A stretch of 64,000 bases of DNA, from positions 1 through 64,000 of the forward strand of contig JAPOZM010000043.1 of NCBI GenBank assembly GCA_026706075.1, in the 5' to 3' direction. The position numbers and the translations under genes were made by a program. This document shows positions 1 to 8,389 of the stretch, piece after piece. The DNA comes from Gemmatimonadaceae bacterium. Lineage in GTDB: Bacteria > Latescibacterota > UBA2968 > UBA8231. How positions within the stretch are numbered: position 1 is the stretch's first letter; each line of letters starts with the position of its first letter. The notes beneath the pieces are model-generated. The model was not told the DNA's origin, searched no databases, and saw nothing but the letters and a program-made list of their open reading frames with translations.

Positions 1-488
1 GGGTCGGAGATGCGCGAGCCCACAAGGCTGAAGCTCGACTTGCGGGAGGAGGCGTCGAAGCGGATGCCGTTGAGCCGGCTCAGGTTGAGGGTGAGGGAGG
101 AGAACCGCGTCGGCACGGCGTCGCCCACCATGATCGAGGCCGCCCAGCCCCGGTAGGAATCCATACCGATCATCAGGTTGCGGAAGATGCTCGGATAGAG
201 CGGGCTCTTGAAGATGCCGCTGCCCCGCTCCGGTCCCTGGGTTCGGGTCTCCTCGAGGGCGAAGACGGGGACTCCGTCGATCAGGTAGACACCGAAGGGA
301 TCGTAGACCCGCCGCTCCACGTCGCGCTCGTCGAAGTCGCGGTACCCGAAGCGGCCGATGTTCTCGTACGCCTCCTTCTCCCACAGGGGGTAGTCGTCTC
401 GGGACAGCATCTGGGCCTCGGCGGACCGGCAGAGCAGCAGGGGCGCTGCCACCGCGAGAGCGAACCCTGTGATGATTCCGACCTTCAC
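1..488 (-). CDS. Large barrel-like surface protein, N-terminal part (cut by window edge)
   Basis: Only the first 162 codons lie in the window. A GTG start at 488 follows a GAGGGG Shine-Dalgarno, and the protein opens with a signal peptide (hydrophobic core to about residue 24, then 'AEAQ'). The following text (YDPFGVYLIDG, then FRNLMIG.DSY...IMVGD, then LTLNLSRLNGIRFD) matches, in order, the N-termini of the three large proteins at 48651-56949, so this is a fourth member of that family. It sits 30 nt after the discoidin/FlgD-like gene, the same order as in the distant copy, and is probably co-transcribed with it. Function is unknown. The family context suggests an outer-membrane or surface location. 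Confidence 0.75.
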   Translation of the reverse strand, partial: MKVGIITGFALAVAAPLLLCRSAEAQMLSRDDYPLWEKEAYENIGRFGYRDFDERDVERRVYDPFGVYLIDGVPVFALEETRTQGPERGSGIFKSPLYPSIFRNLMIGMDSYRGWAASIMVGDAVPTRFSSLTLNLSRLNGIRFDASSRKSSFSLVGSRISD

Positions 489-518
489 GACCCCTCGGGA
501 CCTCCGCGGGAAAGCCTC

Positions 519-2666
519 TCAGTAGACCACATGGACCACACCGGAGCCGGCCTCGTCGCCGCCATCCAGGTTCGCGCGCACCGAGAACAGGTAAATCCCC
601 GGAGGCACCAGGTTGCCGGCGTCGTCCCTTCCGTCCCAGAAGCCGGGAGAGAAGGCCGACCCCGCCGCGCCCAGGCCGGGATGGAGATAGCGGCCCCCGA
701 TGAGCCGGGGCGTCTCCAGCCTCCGGACCCGGCGCCCTCTCAGATCGTACAGATCCACGTCCACCCGGCGGGGCTCGGTGACCTTGGCGAGGGCGAACTC
801 GATGACCGTGAAGTCGTTGATCCCGTCGCCGTTGGGCGAGAAGGCCGGGGGCTGCGCCCTGACCTGCAGCAGGTCTCCGACCACGACGTCGGTCACCACC
901 ACGGTCCAGGAGGCCCCGTCAGCGGTCTCCTCCAGCACGTTCAGGGGATTCTCCGAGCCTGGGCTGAAGAGGGAGGCGCGGAACTCGTGGGTGTCGGTGT
1001 AGAGGGCGCACCGCGCCGAGATGGCAAAGGAGATCTCGCTGCCGTCGGCGGATGTAAGGGGGGGGTCGAAGGCGACGTCCAGGTCCCGCACGTCGGTGGG
1101 GGTCACCCACAGGGTCCGCCCGCCCGCGTCCAGGCCTCCTTCGCCCGTGGGGAACTCAGGCACGGCGATCTCCTGCCCCAGGAGCTGGATCGAGTTCACG
1201 GCGGTGGGGAGGCTGGGAAGTCGCAGGCGGATCCGCTCGAGTGCATCCCCCTCCTCCAGGGCCATGCCGACGCTGACGAGGAAGTCCACGTCCTGCCCCA
1301 TGGGGGCCTCGTTGGGGACCACGGAGGCAGTGGCGCTCCGCGCCGCGATCCCCTCCGGGTCATACCCTATCTCGAGGCTGTCGAGGGCGGGGGTGAACTC
1401 GAGATCGTCGGTGCGCAGGTTCACGCGGTAGCGCAGGTAGCGGCGCGGCTCGGGAGAAGGGATGAGGGCCCCGGAGTCCTCGAACTCCTCGCTCCAGGCG
1501 CTCCAGCTCCCGTCCTGCGTGTCCGGGCTGTCGCCGGTGCTGAACTGCAGGCCGAGGGACGTGGCGGGAGGCACTTCCCCCCACCACCGGACACGGCCGA
1601 AGTTCTTCACCGCCTCCGGGTCTCCCAGGTCCAGGGGCGGGGAGACGTAGGCCCCGGCGGGGACGAAGTCGACCCCGTAGATCTGAACCTCCGCGACCTT
1701 GGCGGGGTCGGCCCCGACCTCGGCCTGGGTCACCTGGACGCGGACGTGGCGCGCCAGGACCGGATTGAAGCGGACCTCCGTGAAGAGATGGTTCTCGATG
1801 TCGTTGAGGCCCCCCATCTCGATCCAGCGGGACTGGTCCTCGCTGATCTGCACCGAGTATCCGAGGAGGGAGTTGCCCTCCCAGGTCTCGTTGCCCTCGG
1901 GGGGCTTGGTGATCACCCGGACCCGCTCGATCCGGGTCAGTTCCGGCAGGGCGATGTTGAGGACGCGATTCAGCGCTCCCAGTCCCTGGGGCAGGGACCA
2001 CACGGGGAGGCCGATGTTCCCGTCGGTCACGCCCACCTCGCTGGCGTTGGCCCCGAGGGCGATGTTCCGTCCCCGTTGATCGGCCAGGACGATGCGGCCC
2101 TCCGGCGAGCCGGCGAGATTCACCTCGTTCGGATAGCCGGCGACCGCCTCGGCCTCGGGGTGGAAGATCGCCTCGCTCACCCGCACCCGGTCGATCGACC
2201 CGGCGCCGACCCGGCTCCACGTGTCTTGCACGGCAGCCGTGGTCCAGCCCGTGCCGTCCTGCCTTTCCCCCGTCCAGTACCAGGGGGAGGTCTCGTCGGA
2301 GAAGGTGCTGCGGGCGACCAGGGGACCGCCCTGAAGGCTGAGGAGCAGGCCTGCCCCGCCTTCCCCGGGAAGGTTGGTCACCGCCAGGGCTATGTGGTTG
2401 TCGCCCTGCTGCACGGAGACGGGGACCGCCTCGGCGGTCAGCCAGTCGCCGTCCGCAGCGACCTCGGCGCCGTTGAGATAGAGGACGTACTCCCCCGCGG
2501 CGGTGATCCGCAGCAGGGCGTCCCTGGCCTCATCGGCGTCGAAGGTGTGGCGGTACCAGGTGGTCTGCTGCCAGTGGCCGACGCGGAGCGCGTCGCCCCC
2601 GGCCGGCCCGGCGAGGACGCCGAGAAGCAGCAGACCCGGCGCGAGCGAAGGAAGTCTTGTTCCCAA
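519..2666 (-). CDS. Secreted discoidin-like protein with FlgD/CHU_C-type C-terminal domain
   Basis: A 715-residue exported protein. The start chosen is TTG at 2666, preceded by AAGAAGG at 6 nt and followed directly by a signal peptide (SLAPGLLLLGVLAGPAGG). Longer in-frame starts exist, but they have no ribosome site and would put a Pro-rich stretch before the signal. Residues of about 25-120 look like a jelly-roll sugar-binding domain (YRHTF...YLNG...GDNHIALAV). About 195-335 resembles an F5/8 (discoidin) domain (ITKPPEGNETW, YSVQISEDQSRW, ARHVRVQV). The C-terminus carries 'FSPNGDGINDFTVIEF', then 'VDLYDLRGRRV' and 'WDGRDDAGNLVPPGIYLFSV', a FlgD-Ig/CHU_C-type tail. It is a clear paralogue of the gene at 56975, including the shared motif LFSPGSENPLNV. 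It lies behind a terminator and ahead of a barrel-like gene. Confidence 0.8.
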   Translation of the reverse strand: MGTRLPSLAPGLLLLGVLAGPAGGDALRVGHWQQTTWYRHTFDADEARDALLRITAAGEYVLYLNGAEVAADGDWLTAEAVPVSVQQGDNHIALAVTNLPGEGGAGLLLSLQGGPLVARSTFSDETSPWYWTGERQDGTGWTTAAVQDTWSRVGAGSIDRVRVSEAIFHPEAEAVAGYPNEVNLAGSPEGRIVLADQRGRNIALGANASEVGVTDGNIGLPVWSLPQGLGALNRVLNIALPELTRIERVRVITKPPEGNETWEGNSLLGYSVQISEDQSRWIEMGGLNDIENHLFTEVRFNPVLARHVRVQVTQAEVGADPAKVAEVQIYGVDFVPAGAYVSPPLDLGDPEAVKNFGRVRWWGEVPPATSLGLQFSTGDSPDTQDGSWSAWSEEFEDSGALIPSPEPRRYLRYRVNLRTDDLEFTPALDSLEIGYDPEGIAARSATASVVPNEAPMGQDVDFLVSVGMALEEGDALERIRLRLPSLPTAVNSIQLLGQEIAVPEFPTGEGGLDAGGRTLWVTPTDVRDLDVAFDPPLTSADGSEISFAISARCALYTDTHEFRASLFSPGSENPLNVLEETADGASWTVVVTDVVVGDLLQVRAQPPAFSPNGDGINDFTVIEFALAKVTEPRRVDVDLYDLRGRRVRRLETPRLIGGRYLHPGLGAAGSAFSPGFWDGRDDAGNLVPPGIYLFSVRANLDGGDEAGSGVVHVVY

Positions 2667-2797
2667 TGAGAGCCTTCTTCCCTTTTCTGGCGGAGGATTC
2701 CCTGTCGGCCCCGCGCCCTCACGGATCATGGGAAGTGCCGGCGAGCGGCCCTGCTGCGGGCCTTCGCGCCGAACCCCGGGGAGGCTTAAAACAGACA

Positions 2798-2829
2798 AGG
2801 TGAGCGACCCTCGAAGAGATCGCTCACCT
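2798..2829 (-). terminator. Intrinsic terminator after the PNPFNP-tailed gene
   Basis: A perfect 10-bp inverted repeat (2798-2807 with 2820-2829, 12-nt loop). On the minus strand it is followed by TGTCTGTTTT. It lies between the stop of the 2859 gene and the start of the 519 gene. The paralogous module has an even stronger terminator at the same place. Confidence 0.8.
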
Positions 2830-2858
2830 CGTCCATCTGCCGAAACTGCCGCTGGCCG

Positions 2859-4754
2859 CTACTTGAGCAGGGTCAGCTTCTTGGTGGCCTGGAAGGAGCC
2901 GGCCTGCAGGCTGTACAGGTAGACGCCGCTGGCCGCGCTCTCCCCGGACTCGTTCATCCCGTCCCAGACGCTCTCATACACGCCGGCCTCCACGAACCCC
3001 TCGTGCAGGGTCTTGACCAGCTGGCCCGACAGGCTGAAGACCTGCAGGCTCACGTGCTCCTCCCGGGGGAGGCTGAAGCGGATCGTCGACTCCGGGTTGA
3101 AGGGGTTGGGATAGGCGTCGGCCAGGGAATAGGACCCGGGCCTGCCGGCGCCCGCCACTTCCTCCACGGCCGTGTCGCTGTTGATCACAGCCGACTTGAG
3201 GTCGAAGGGGAAGTGGATCGCCTGACGCGCCGGGTATCCGGTGAAGTCGGGCACGTCCCAGGGATCGGAGCCGCCGCCGCGCCGCGAGCCGATGTCCCAG
3301 TAGAGGCCGTCGTAGGGACCGTCCTCCTCGATCGACTCGACCCACTGCGGCCAGTGGGCGGGAGCGTGGGTGGCGACCATGTGCAGGATCCCCGTGCCGT
3401 CCGGGCCGAGGATGTCGACCGTGCTGGTGGTGCTGCCCAGCAGCGGGATGTAGGCGAAGCCCCAGCCGTCCTTGCTGCCCGAGCCCGCCGTGTTCCAGGG
3501 CGTGTAGGCGAAGGAGCCGTAGTCGTAGTCACCCGTGTCGGGGTTGAAGCTGTCGGCAAAGCCGTCGCCGTTGTTGTTGATCCACTTCAACTCGCCGTCG
3601 AGGGTGATCTTGAGGTGCAGCGGGGCGGCGTAGCCGACCACGTAGACGCCGGTGCCGTCGACCCAGATGTCGTGGGGGCTGAAGGACTGGTTGCCGGCGC
3701 CCACGTCGACCACGTTCCACTCGGACAGGTCGAGGACGTCGACGACATTGCCGGTGGCGGGGTCCTGGATGCCCACGTTCGAGTGGGCGGGCTGATCTCC
3801 ACCCCGGTCGTAGATCGGGTAGTAGATGAGGCCGTCCCAGGAATCGATGCCCGTGGAGCCGACTTTGAGGTTGCCGTCGCTGAAGGGCTCGAACTTCAGG
3901 CGGCCGTCGCCCTGGTCGCCGAAGTTGGTGTCGAGGGTGACCTGGCCGTTGGCCGGGTCGACGTTGAACTTGATCGACCCGTAGACCTCGCCGTCCCAGG
4001 AGTCGCCGTAGAAGTCGCCGGGCAGCGAGCCGTACTGCTTGCCGTTGCCGCCGCCGGCCCACTCGACGGGCACGATGTCGTCTTCGTGCCTGACGGCGGC
4101 CACCATGTCCTCCACATCGATCGCCTGCCAGGCGCCCGGGGTCTCGATCCAGTTGGTGCCGACCTTGGTGATGAACAGGTGGCGCGGGCCTCCGTCCGTG
4201 AGCTTGGGTATGCTGCCGCCGGTGAGGATGAAGAGATCGCCGTTCTGATCGCGGGCCAGGCAGGACTCCGCCGTATGCCGGGCGTTGGTGTAGCCCACCA
4301 TGTTGATCGGCGCCTGGTCATCGAGGGCGATGATGAAGAAGCGGTAGCTGCCGGACGGATCGACACCGTTGCCGCCCATGTCATTGCCGTCCCAGGTGAT
4401 CGAGTGCGAGCCGGGCTCGAACCGCGATCCGGGGGAGACGTACAGGGCGTAATCGATCTCCTGGTAGGTGTGCCAGTTCAACTCGCCCTCGGTGGTGCGT
4501 CCGGGCAGGTCGGCGTCGGAGAGGTTGGTGTACACGGCCAGGTAGACCGTGGCCGCCGAGCCGCTGGTGGTGAAGGGGATGTCCACGGGGAAGCTGCTGA
4601 CGGTCATGTCCTCGACCTCGACCGTGAGCACCGTGGGCATGCGGCTCTCGGTGATCTCGTTCTCCTCGCCGCCGATGGCGCCCTGGGCGGCCGCCATGCC
4701 GGCGGTGAGCGCCACCAGGGCTCCGGCGACGAAGATGAATCGTGCGGCTCTCAT
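2859..4754 (-). CDS. Secreted protein with PNPFNP (FlgD-like / type IX-like) C-terminal sorting-type domain
   Basis: A 631-residue protein with a typical signal peptide (positively charged MRAAR, hydrophobic core, cleavage near AAAQG at about 25). The ATG at 4754 has GGGAG about 9 nt upstream. About residues 60-160 form a Big/FlgD-like module (ATVYLAVYT, HSITWDGNDMGGNG, YRFFIIALDD). The middle is rich in Gly/Asp/Trp, resembling a beta-propeller or YVTN-type surface protein (DLSEWNVVDVGAG, GVYVVGYA). The last 85 residues are a canonical tail: 'AYPNPFNPESTIRFSLP', 'LQVFSLSGQLVKTL', 'WDGMNESGESAASGVYLYSL', ending KKLTLLK. Such tails are used for surface sorting in FCB bacteria, though whether a type IX pathway exists here is not shown. 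Paralogue of the gene at 59226. First gene of the left module. Confidence 0.82.
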   Translation of the reverse strand: MRAARFIFVAGALVALTAGMAAAQGAIGGEENEITESRMPTVLTVEVEDMTVSSFPVDIPFTTSGSAATVYLAVYTNLSDADLPGRTTEGELNWHTYQEIDYALYVSPGSRFEPGSHSITWDGNDMGGNGVDPSGSYRFFIIALDDQAPINMVGYTNARHTAESCLARDQNGDLFILTGGSIPKLTDGGPRHLFITKVGTNWIETPGAWQAIDVEDMVAAVRHEDDIVPVEWAGGGNGKQYGSLPGDFYGDSWDGEVYGSIKFNVDPANGQVTLDTNFGDQGDGRLKFEPFSDGNLKVGSTGIDSWDGLIYYPIYDRGGDQPAHSNVGIQDPATGNVVDVLDLSEWNVVDVGAGNQSFSPHDIWVDGTGVYVVGYAAPLHLKITLDGELKWINNNGDGFADSFNPDTGDYDYGSFAYTPWNTAGSGSKDGWGFAYIPLLGSTTSTVDILGPDGTGILHMVATHAPAHWPQWVESIEEDGPYDGLYWDIGSRRGGGSDPWDVPDFTGYPARQAIHFPFDLKSAVINSDTAVEEVAGAGRPGSYSLADAYPNPFNPESTIRFSLPREEHVSLQVFSLSGQLVKTLHEGFVEAGVYESVWDGMNESGESAASGVYLYSLQAGSFQATKKLTLLK

Positions 4755-4802
4755 GCTGATTTGCTCCCGTGCAGAGTTGGGGGATGGTTGATGACGAATC
4801 CG

Positions 4803-4819
4803 CCCACCGGTCCGGTGGG
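4803..4819. repeat. Perfect 17-nt palindrome just downstream of the -10 box
   Basis: CCCACCGG-T-CCGGTGGG is perfectly self-complementary around one central base. It begins about 9 nt after the predicted -10 of the surface-module promoter, so it would overlap the transcription start. A second half-site (CCGGTGG at 4821-4827) follows. It could be a repressor operator or an RNA 5' hairpin. Confidence 0.4.
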
Positions 4820-4827
4820 ACCGGTGG

Positions 4828-4857
4828 AATATAGGTCAGAGAAGGCCGGGACTCCAA
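4828..4857 (-). promoter_or_regulatory. Candidate sigma-70-type promoter of the left surface module
   Basis: On the minus strand TTGGAG (4857-4852) is separated by 18 nt from TATATT (4833-4828). The -10 is good in an otherwise GC-rich background; the -35 matches only TTG. It gives a leader of about 65 nt to the ATG at 4754. Confidence 0.4.
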
Positions 4858-5137
4858 GCGTTATTTCAGAACTCCCTTGCCCAAGGACGAAAGCGACGCG
4901 CGCACCGGGTCGTGATCAGGGTTCTCTACTCGTAACTCATTCTCCGACTGGAGGTTTCGGATCGCCTGGCCGGTGTCGACATCGTCCCGGGACGCTCCAG
5001 CAGGACCCTCCGCTCTCTTTTTCGCAGACCACTCCTCCCGAGTCCGCCGAGGTTCATCACGGGTGAAGCGGTCCCGCCGAGGACAGCCTATCTTACCTCC
5101 GGCCGCCGTGACCGCGGACTTACGGGAGCGAATTCGC

Positions 5138-6358
5138 ATGAGAGACGACGCCGACCGCAGGATCGCCGGCAGGAGCCTTCAGGACCTGCGGGACCGCTAC
5201 CACCGCCAGCTCTTCGAGGAGTTTCTGCCCCTGTGGGACCGCCACGGGGTCGACCACGAGTTGGGTGGGTTCCTGTGCAGCAGGGACCTCGACGGCAACC
5301 TGCGGGACGACTCCAAGTACATGTGGTACCAGGGCCGCGGCCTGTGGACCTACTCCCATCTGTACAACCACTTCGGCGGCGAGGAGCACCTCGAGGTGGC
5401 GCGCAAGGCCCGGGACTTCCTCCTGCGCCACGGGCGCGACGAGGACGGCAACTGGGTGACGGGCCTGGACCGCGAAGGCAACGTCACCGGTCCCGCCGAG
5501 GCCCGGGGCTACACCGCCATGTTCGTGGCCGAGGGGTTGCAGGAATACGCCCGGGCCACCGGTGACCAGGAATCGATGGACCTGGCCGTCGACAGCCTCT
5601 GGCGAGCCATGGAGCGGTGGGACGATCCGGAGATCGACACGAAGCAGGGCTACATCCCCCTCTCCTACCCGGGGATGCGCACCCTGGGCAGCCACATGAT
5701 CGCCATCCTGATCCTGTCGCAGATCCTCAGCCAGCACTCCGACCCGAAGCTGGAGGCCCTGGCCGACCGTGTCCTCGACGGCATCATCAACCGCTTCTGG
5801 AACCCGGAGTACCAGCTCACCAACGAAGCCCTGAACCACGACTACGAACGCCCCGACGACGAGAACGAGGACTTCATCTACCTCGGCCACGCCATCGAGA
5901 CCCTGTGGATGGTGATGCCCGAGGCGATGCGGCGCCGCGACCGGGCGCTCTTCGACCTCGCCGCCGAGCGCTTCCGCCGGCACATGGAGGTCGCCTGGGA
6001 CGACGTCTACGACGGCTTCTTCCGGGCCGTGGAGATCCACGGCGGCTACACCTTCGACAAGGTGCTCTGGCTGCAGGAGGAGGTCCTCATCGGCAACGCC
6101 ATCCTCATGGAGCACACGACGCTGGATTGGCCGGAGCAGTGGTTCGCGCAGACTTACGAGTACGTGCAGGACCGGTTCTACCTGGGTCCCCACGGCTACC
6201 GGACCTTCACACGGGGCGGCGACCGCAAGGTGACCTTCACCTCCGGCACGTCCCGCGCGGACATCTACCACCACCCCCGGCACCTGATGCGCAACCTCCT
6301 CGCCTTCCGCCGGATGGCCGACAGAGGCGGCGAGGTCTCCGGCTTCTGGGCGCAATGA
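5138..6358 (+). CDS. AGE-family sugar epimerase/isomerase, cytoplasmic
   Basis: A 406-residue member of the N-acylglucosamine 2-epimerase superfamily (alpha6/alpha6 barrel enzymes that epimerise or isomerise aldoses at C2, including GlcNAc 2-epimerase, cellobiose 2-epimerase and mannose isomerase). Family landmarks are WYQGRGLW (63-70), the catalytic-His motif GHAIE (His251), the segment KVLWLQEEVL (308-317) and YHHPRH (His378) near the C-terminus. The ATG at 5138 has GGGAG about 9 nt upstream. No signal peptide is present, so it should act in the cytoplasm. It is followed 13 nt later by a DUF6785 membrane protein. A close paralogue with a Tat signal lies at 8390. The exact sugar cannot be read from sequence. 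Confidence 0.85.
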   Translation: MRDDADRRIAGRSLQDLRDRYHRQLFEEFLPLWDRHGVDHELGGFLCSRDLDGNLRDDSKYMWYQGRGLWTYSHLYNHFGGEEHLEVARKARDFLLRHGRDEDGNWVTGLDREGNVTGPAEARGYTAMFVAEGLQEYARATGDQESMDLAVDSLWRAMERWDDPEIDTKQGYIPLSYPGMRTLGSHMIAILILSQILSQHSDPKLEALADRVLDGIINRFWNPEYQLTNEALNHDYERPDDENEDFIYLGHAIETLWMVMPEAMRRRDRALFDLAAERFRRHMEVAWDDVYDGFFRAVEIHGGYTFDKVLWLQEEVLIGNAILMEHTTLDWPEQWFAQTYEYVQDRFYLGPHGYRTFTRGGDRKVTFTSGTSRADIYHHPRHLMRNLLAFRRMADRGGEVSGFWAQ

Positions 6359-6371
6359 GCCCCCGCCCCAG

Positions 6372-8342
6372 ATGACCCGACCGGCCCCGGCCGCGGCGGG
6401 AACGAAGTCCTCCGGCGTCACCCTCCGGGCTTTCCTCACCGGCCTGGTCTGCTCGGCCCTTGTGGCCGGAGGGACCCAGTACGGCGAGATCTTCCTGCGC
6501 AGCTCCCGCATGTCCGACGACTTCAGCACCGGGGGCGCCCTGTTCGTGTTCTTCTTCCTGGTGGCCGGCGTCAACGTGGTCCTCAAGCTCCTCGGCCCGA
6601 GGGTTGCCTTCCGTCCCGCGGAGCTGATCCTCGTCTACGTGATGATGATGACCTCGTGCGCGGTCACGGGGATGGGGCTGACCCACTACCAGATCCCGCT
6701 GATGGCCACCCTCCCCTACTTCGCCACCCCGGAGAACGACTGGGCCAACCTGGTGGCACCCTTCGTCCGCGGCTGGATGGTGGTCGAGGATCCCCTGGCC
6801 GCCAAGTACTTCTTCGAGGGCCTGCCGGAGGGCGCATCCATTCCCTGGGGCCTGTGGCTGCGGCCCCTCGCCTTCTGGAGCGTGTTCTTCGCCGCCTTCT
6901 ACTTCGCCATGGTGGCCCTCATGGTGATCCTGCGGAAGCAGTGGATCGAGAACGAGAGGCTCATCTACCCGATCATCCGGGCTCCCCTGGACATGATCGG
7001 CGAACAACGCGGCGGCCTGCTCTCGAACTTTTTCAAGAACCCCCTCATGTGGCTCGGCTTCGCCGTCGCGTCGATCGTCACCTCCTCCATCGGCCTCCAC
7101 GAGTACTACGACTTCATCCCCTCCCTCAACGTGCTCTATCCGGGCATCACCCTGCCCATGCTCCGGGACGCGATCCAGCTGCGCTTCATGATCAGCTTCC
7201 CGGTCCTCGGCTTCGCCTACCTGATCAACCAGGACGTGGCCTTCGGCCTCTGGTTCCTCGACGTCCTCGCCAAGGTCCTGAACGGGGTCTTCAACACGGT
7301 GGGGGTCTACCTGCGGCTTCGCGTCAACCACTACGGCGGCAGCTCGGGGATCTTCTCCTCCACCGCCATCGGCGCCATGGTGACCCTCGTCCTCTACGGA
7401 GCCTGGGTCGCCCGGGGCCACCTGAAGGACGTGGTGCGCAAGGCTTTCACCCGCGCCCCCGACGTGGACGACTCCGGCGAGATCCTCTCCTACCGCAACG
7501 CCGTCCTCGGCCTGCTGGTCTCGGCGGCGGTCATGCTCCTGTGGCTGAGCGCCGCCGGGCTGCCGGTGTGGGCGGGGGTGCTGTTCCTCTTCATCGCCTT
7601 CGTCATCTTCATCGCCATCACCCGAATCGTCGTCGAGGGCGGCATGGCGGCCTGCCGGGCGCCCCTCATCGCCCCGAACTTCATGCTCTACGCCGTCGGC
7701 ACCCCCTCCCTCGGAGCCCAGGGGGTGACGGCCCTGGGCTACACCTACGGCTGGTCCTCGGACATCCGCACCTTCCTCATGGCGTCCATCGCCAACGGCC
7801 TGAAGCTCCTCGACGACACGCGCTTCCGCGGCAGCAAGCGCCTCGTCTTCGGCTGCGTCTTCGCCTCCCTGGCGGTCTCCCTCGTCGTCTCCTTCGGGCT
7901 CATGCTCCACCTCGCCTACGACGTGGGGGGGGTCAACATCCACTCCTGGTTCTGCCTGGGGGCGAACCTGCTGCCCTTCAACCTGGTCTCCACGGTGGTC
8001 AGCCGGCCGATCGACCTGACCTGGGGGATGTGGATGAACATGGGCTTCGGGGCCTCGGCCATGGGGCTGCTCACCTTCCTCCGCTACAAGTACCTGTGGT
8101 GGCCCCTCCATCCGCTGGGGCTGACGGTGGCCGGCAGCCGGGTCATGGACTGGACGTGGTTCAGCATCTTCCTGGCCTGGCTGGTGAAGATCGGCGTCCT
8201 GCACTACGGCGGGCCGAGGATGTTCCGCGCCCTGCGGCCCTTCTTCCTCGGCCTCGTGCTCGGTCAGTTCGTCTCGGTCGGCGCGTGGACGCTGATCGAC
8301 GCCTTCACCGGCATGACCGACAACATGATCTTCGTGATCTGA
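6372..8342 (+). CDS. DUF6785/DUF6784-type polytopic membrane protein (OPT-like, putative transporter)
   Basis: 656 residues with at least a dozen hydrophobic spans from residue 20 to the end (for example FLTGLVCSALVAGG, LFVFFFLVAGVNVVLKLL, AVMLLWLSAAGLPVWAG, GVLFLFIAFVIFIAI). The overall plan, with the EGGMAACRAP segment at about 420 and a Trp-rich C-terminal half, matches the DUF6785 family found in Planctomycetota and FCB candidate phyla, which is distantly related to oligopeptide (OPT) transporters. It lies 13 nt after the AGE gene, so the pair is likely co-transcribed and may import the sugar or glycopeptide that the epimerase uses; that link is inference. The N-terminal 15 residues are cytoplasmic-looking. 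No clear ribosome site is visible before this ATG. Confidence 0.7.
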   Translation: MTRPAPAAAGTKSSGVTLRAFLTGLVCSALVAGGTQYGEIFLRSSRMSDDFSTGGALFVFFFLVAGVNVVLKLLGPRVAFRPAELILVYVMMMTSCAVTGMGLTHYQIPLMATLPYFATPENDWANLVAPFVRGWMVVEDPLAAKYFFEGLPEGASIPWGLWLRPLAFWSVFFAAFYFAMVALMVILRKQWIENERLIYPIIRAPLDMIGEQRGGLLSNFFKNPLMWLGFAVASIVTSSIGLHEYYDFIPSLNVLYPGITLPMLRDAIQLRFMISFPVLGFAYLINQDVAFGLWFLDVLAKVLNGVFNTVGVYLRLRVNHYGGSSGIFSSTAIGAMVTLVLYGAWVARGHLKDVVRKAFTRAPDVDDSGEILSYRNAVLGLLVSAAVMLLWLSAAGLPVWAGVLFLFIAFVIFIAITRIVVEGGMAACRAPLIAPNFMLYAVGTPSLGAQGVTALGYTYGWSSDIRTFLMASIANGLKLLDDTRFRGSKRLVFGCVFASLAVSLVVSFGLMLHLAYDVGGVNIHSWFCLGANLLPFNLVSTVVSRPIDLTWGMWMNMGFGASAMGLLTFLRYKYLWWPLHPLGLTVAGSRVMDWTWFSIFLAWLVKIGVLHYGGPRMFRALRPFFLGLVLGQFVSVGAWTLIDAFTGMTDNMIFVI

Positions 8343-8366
8343 GCCGCCCGGGGCCGGGCCGGCTCA
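8340..8366. terminator. Strong GC hairpin between convergent genes
   Basis: TGAGCCG (8340-8346, starting at the stop codon) pairs with CGGCTCA (8360-8366). An inner CCCGG/CCGGG can extend the stem. It sits in the 47-nt gap between convergent genes, so it could terminate both. No U tract follows, so termination is uncertain. Confidence 0.4.
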
Positions 8367-8389
8367 CCCCCTCGGACGTGCGCGGCCCT

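Larger units (their letters stand above)
4755..5137. promoter_or_regulatory. Divergent intergenic region between surface module and AGE gene
   Basis: A 383-nt spacer between genes transcribed in opposite directions. The left part holds a candidate promoter and a perfect palindrome for the minus-strand module (listed separately). For the plus-strand gene at 5138 only a GGGAG ribosome site 9 nt before the ATG is clear; I saw no convincing promoter for it. No coding potential stands out. Confidence 0.5.

Noticed and set aside
531-2669. Long plus-strand frame opposite the discoidin/FlgD-like gene
   Set aside because: Antisense shadow; the minus-strand product has a signal sequence and domains matching the paralogue at 56975.
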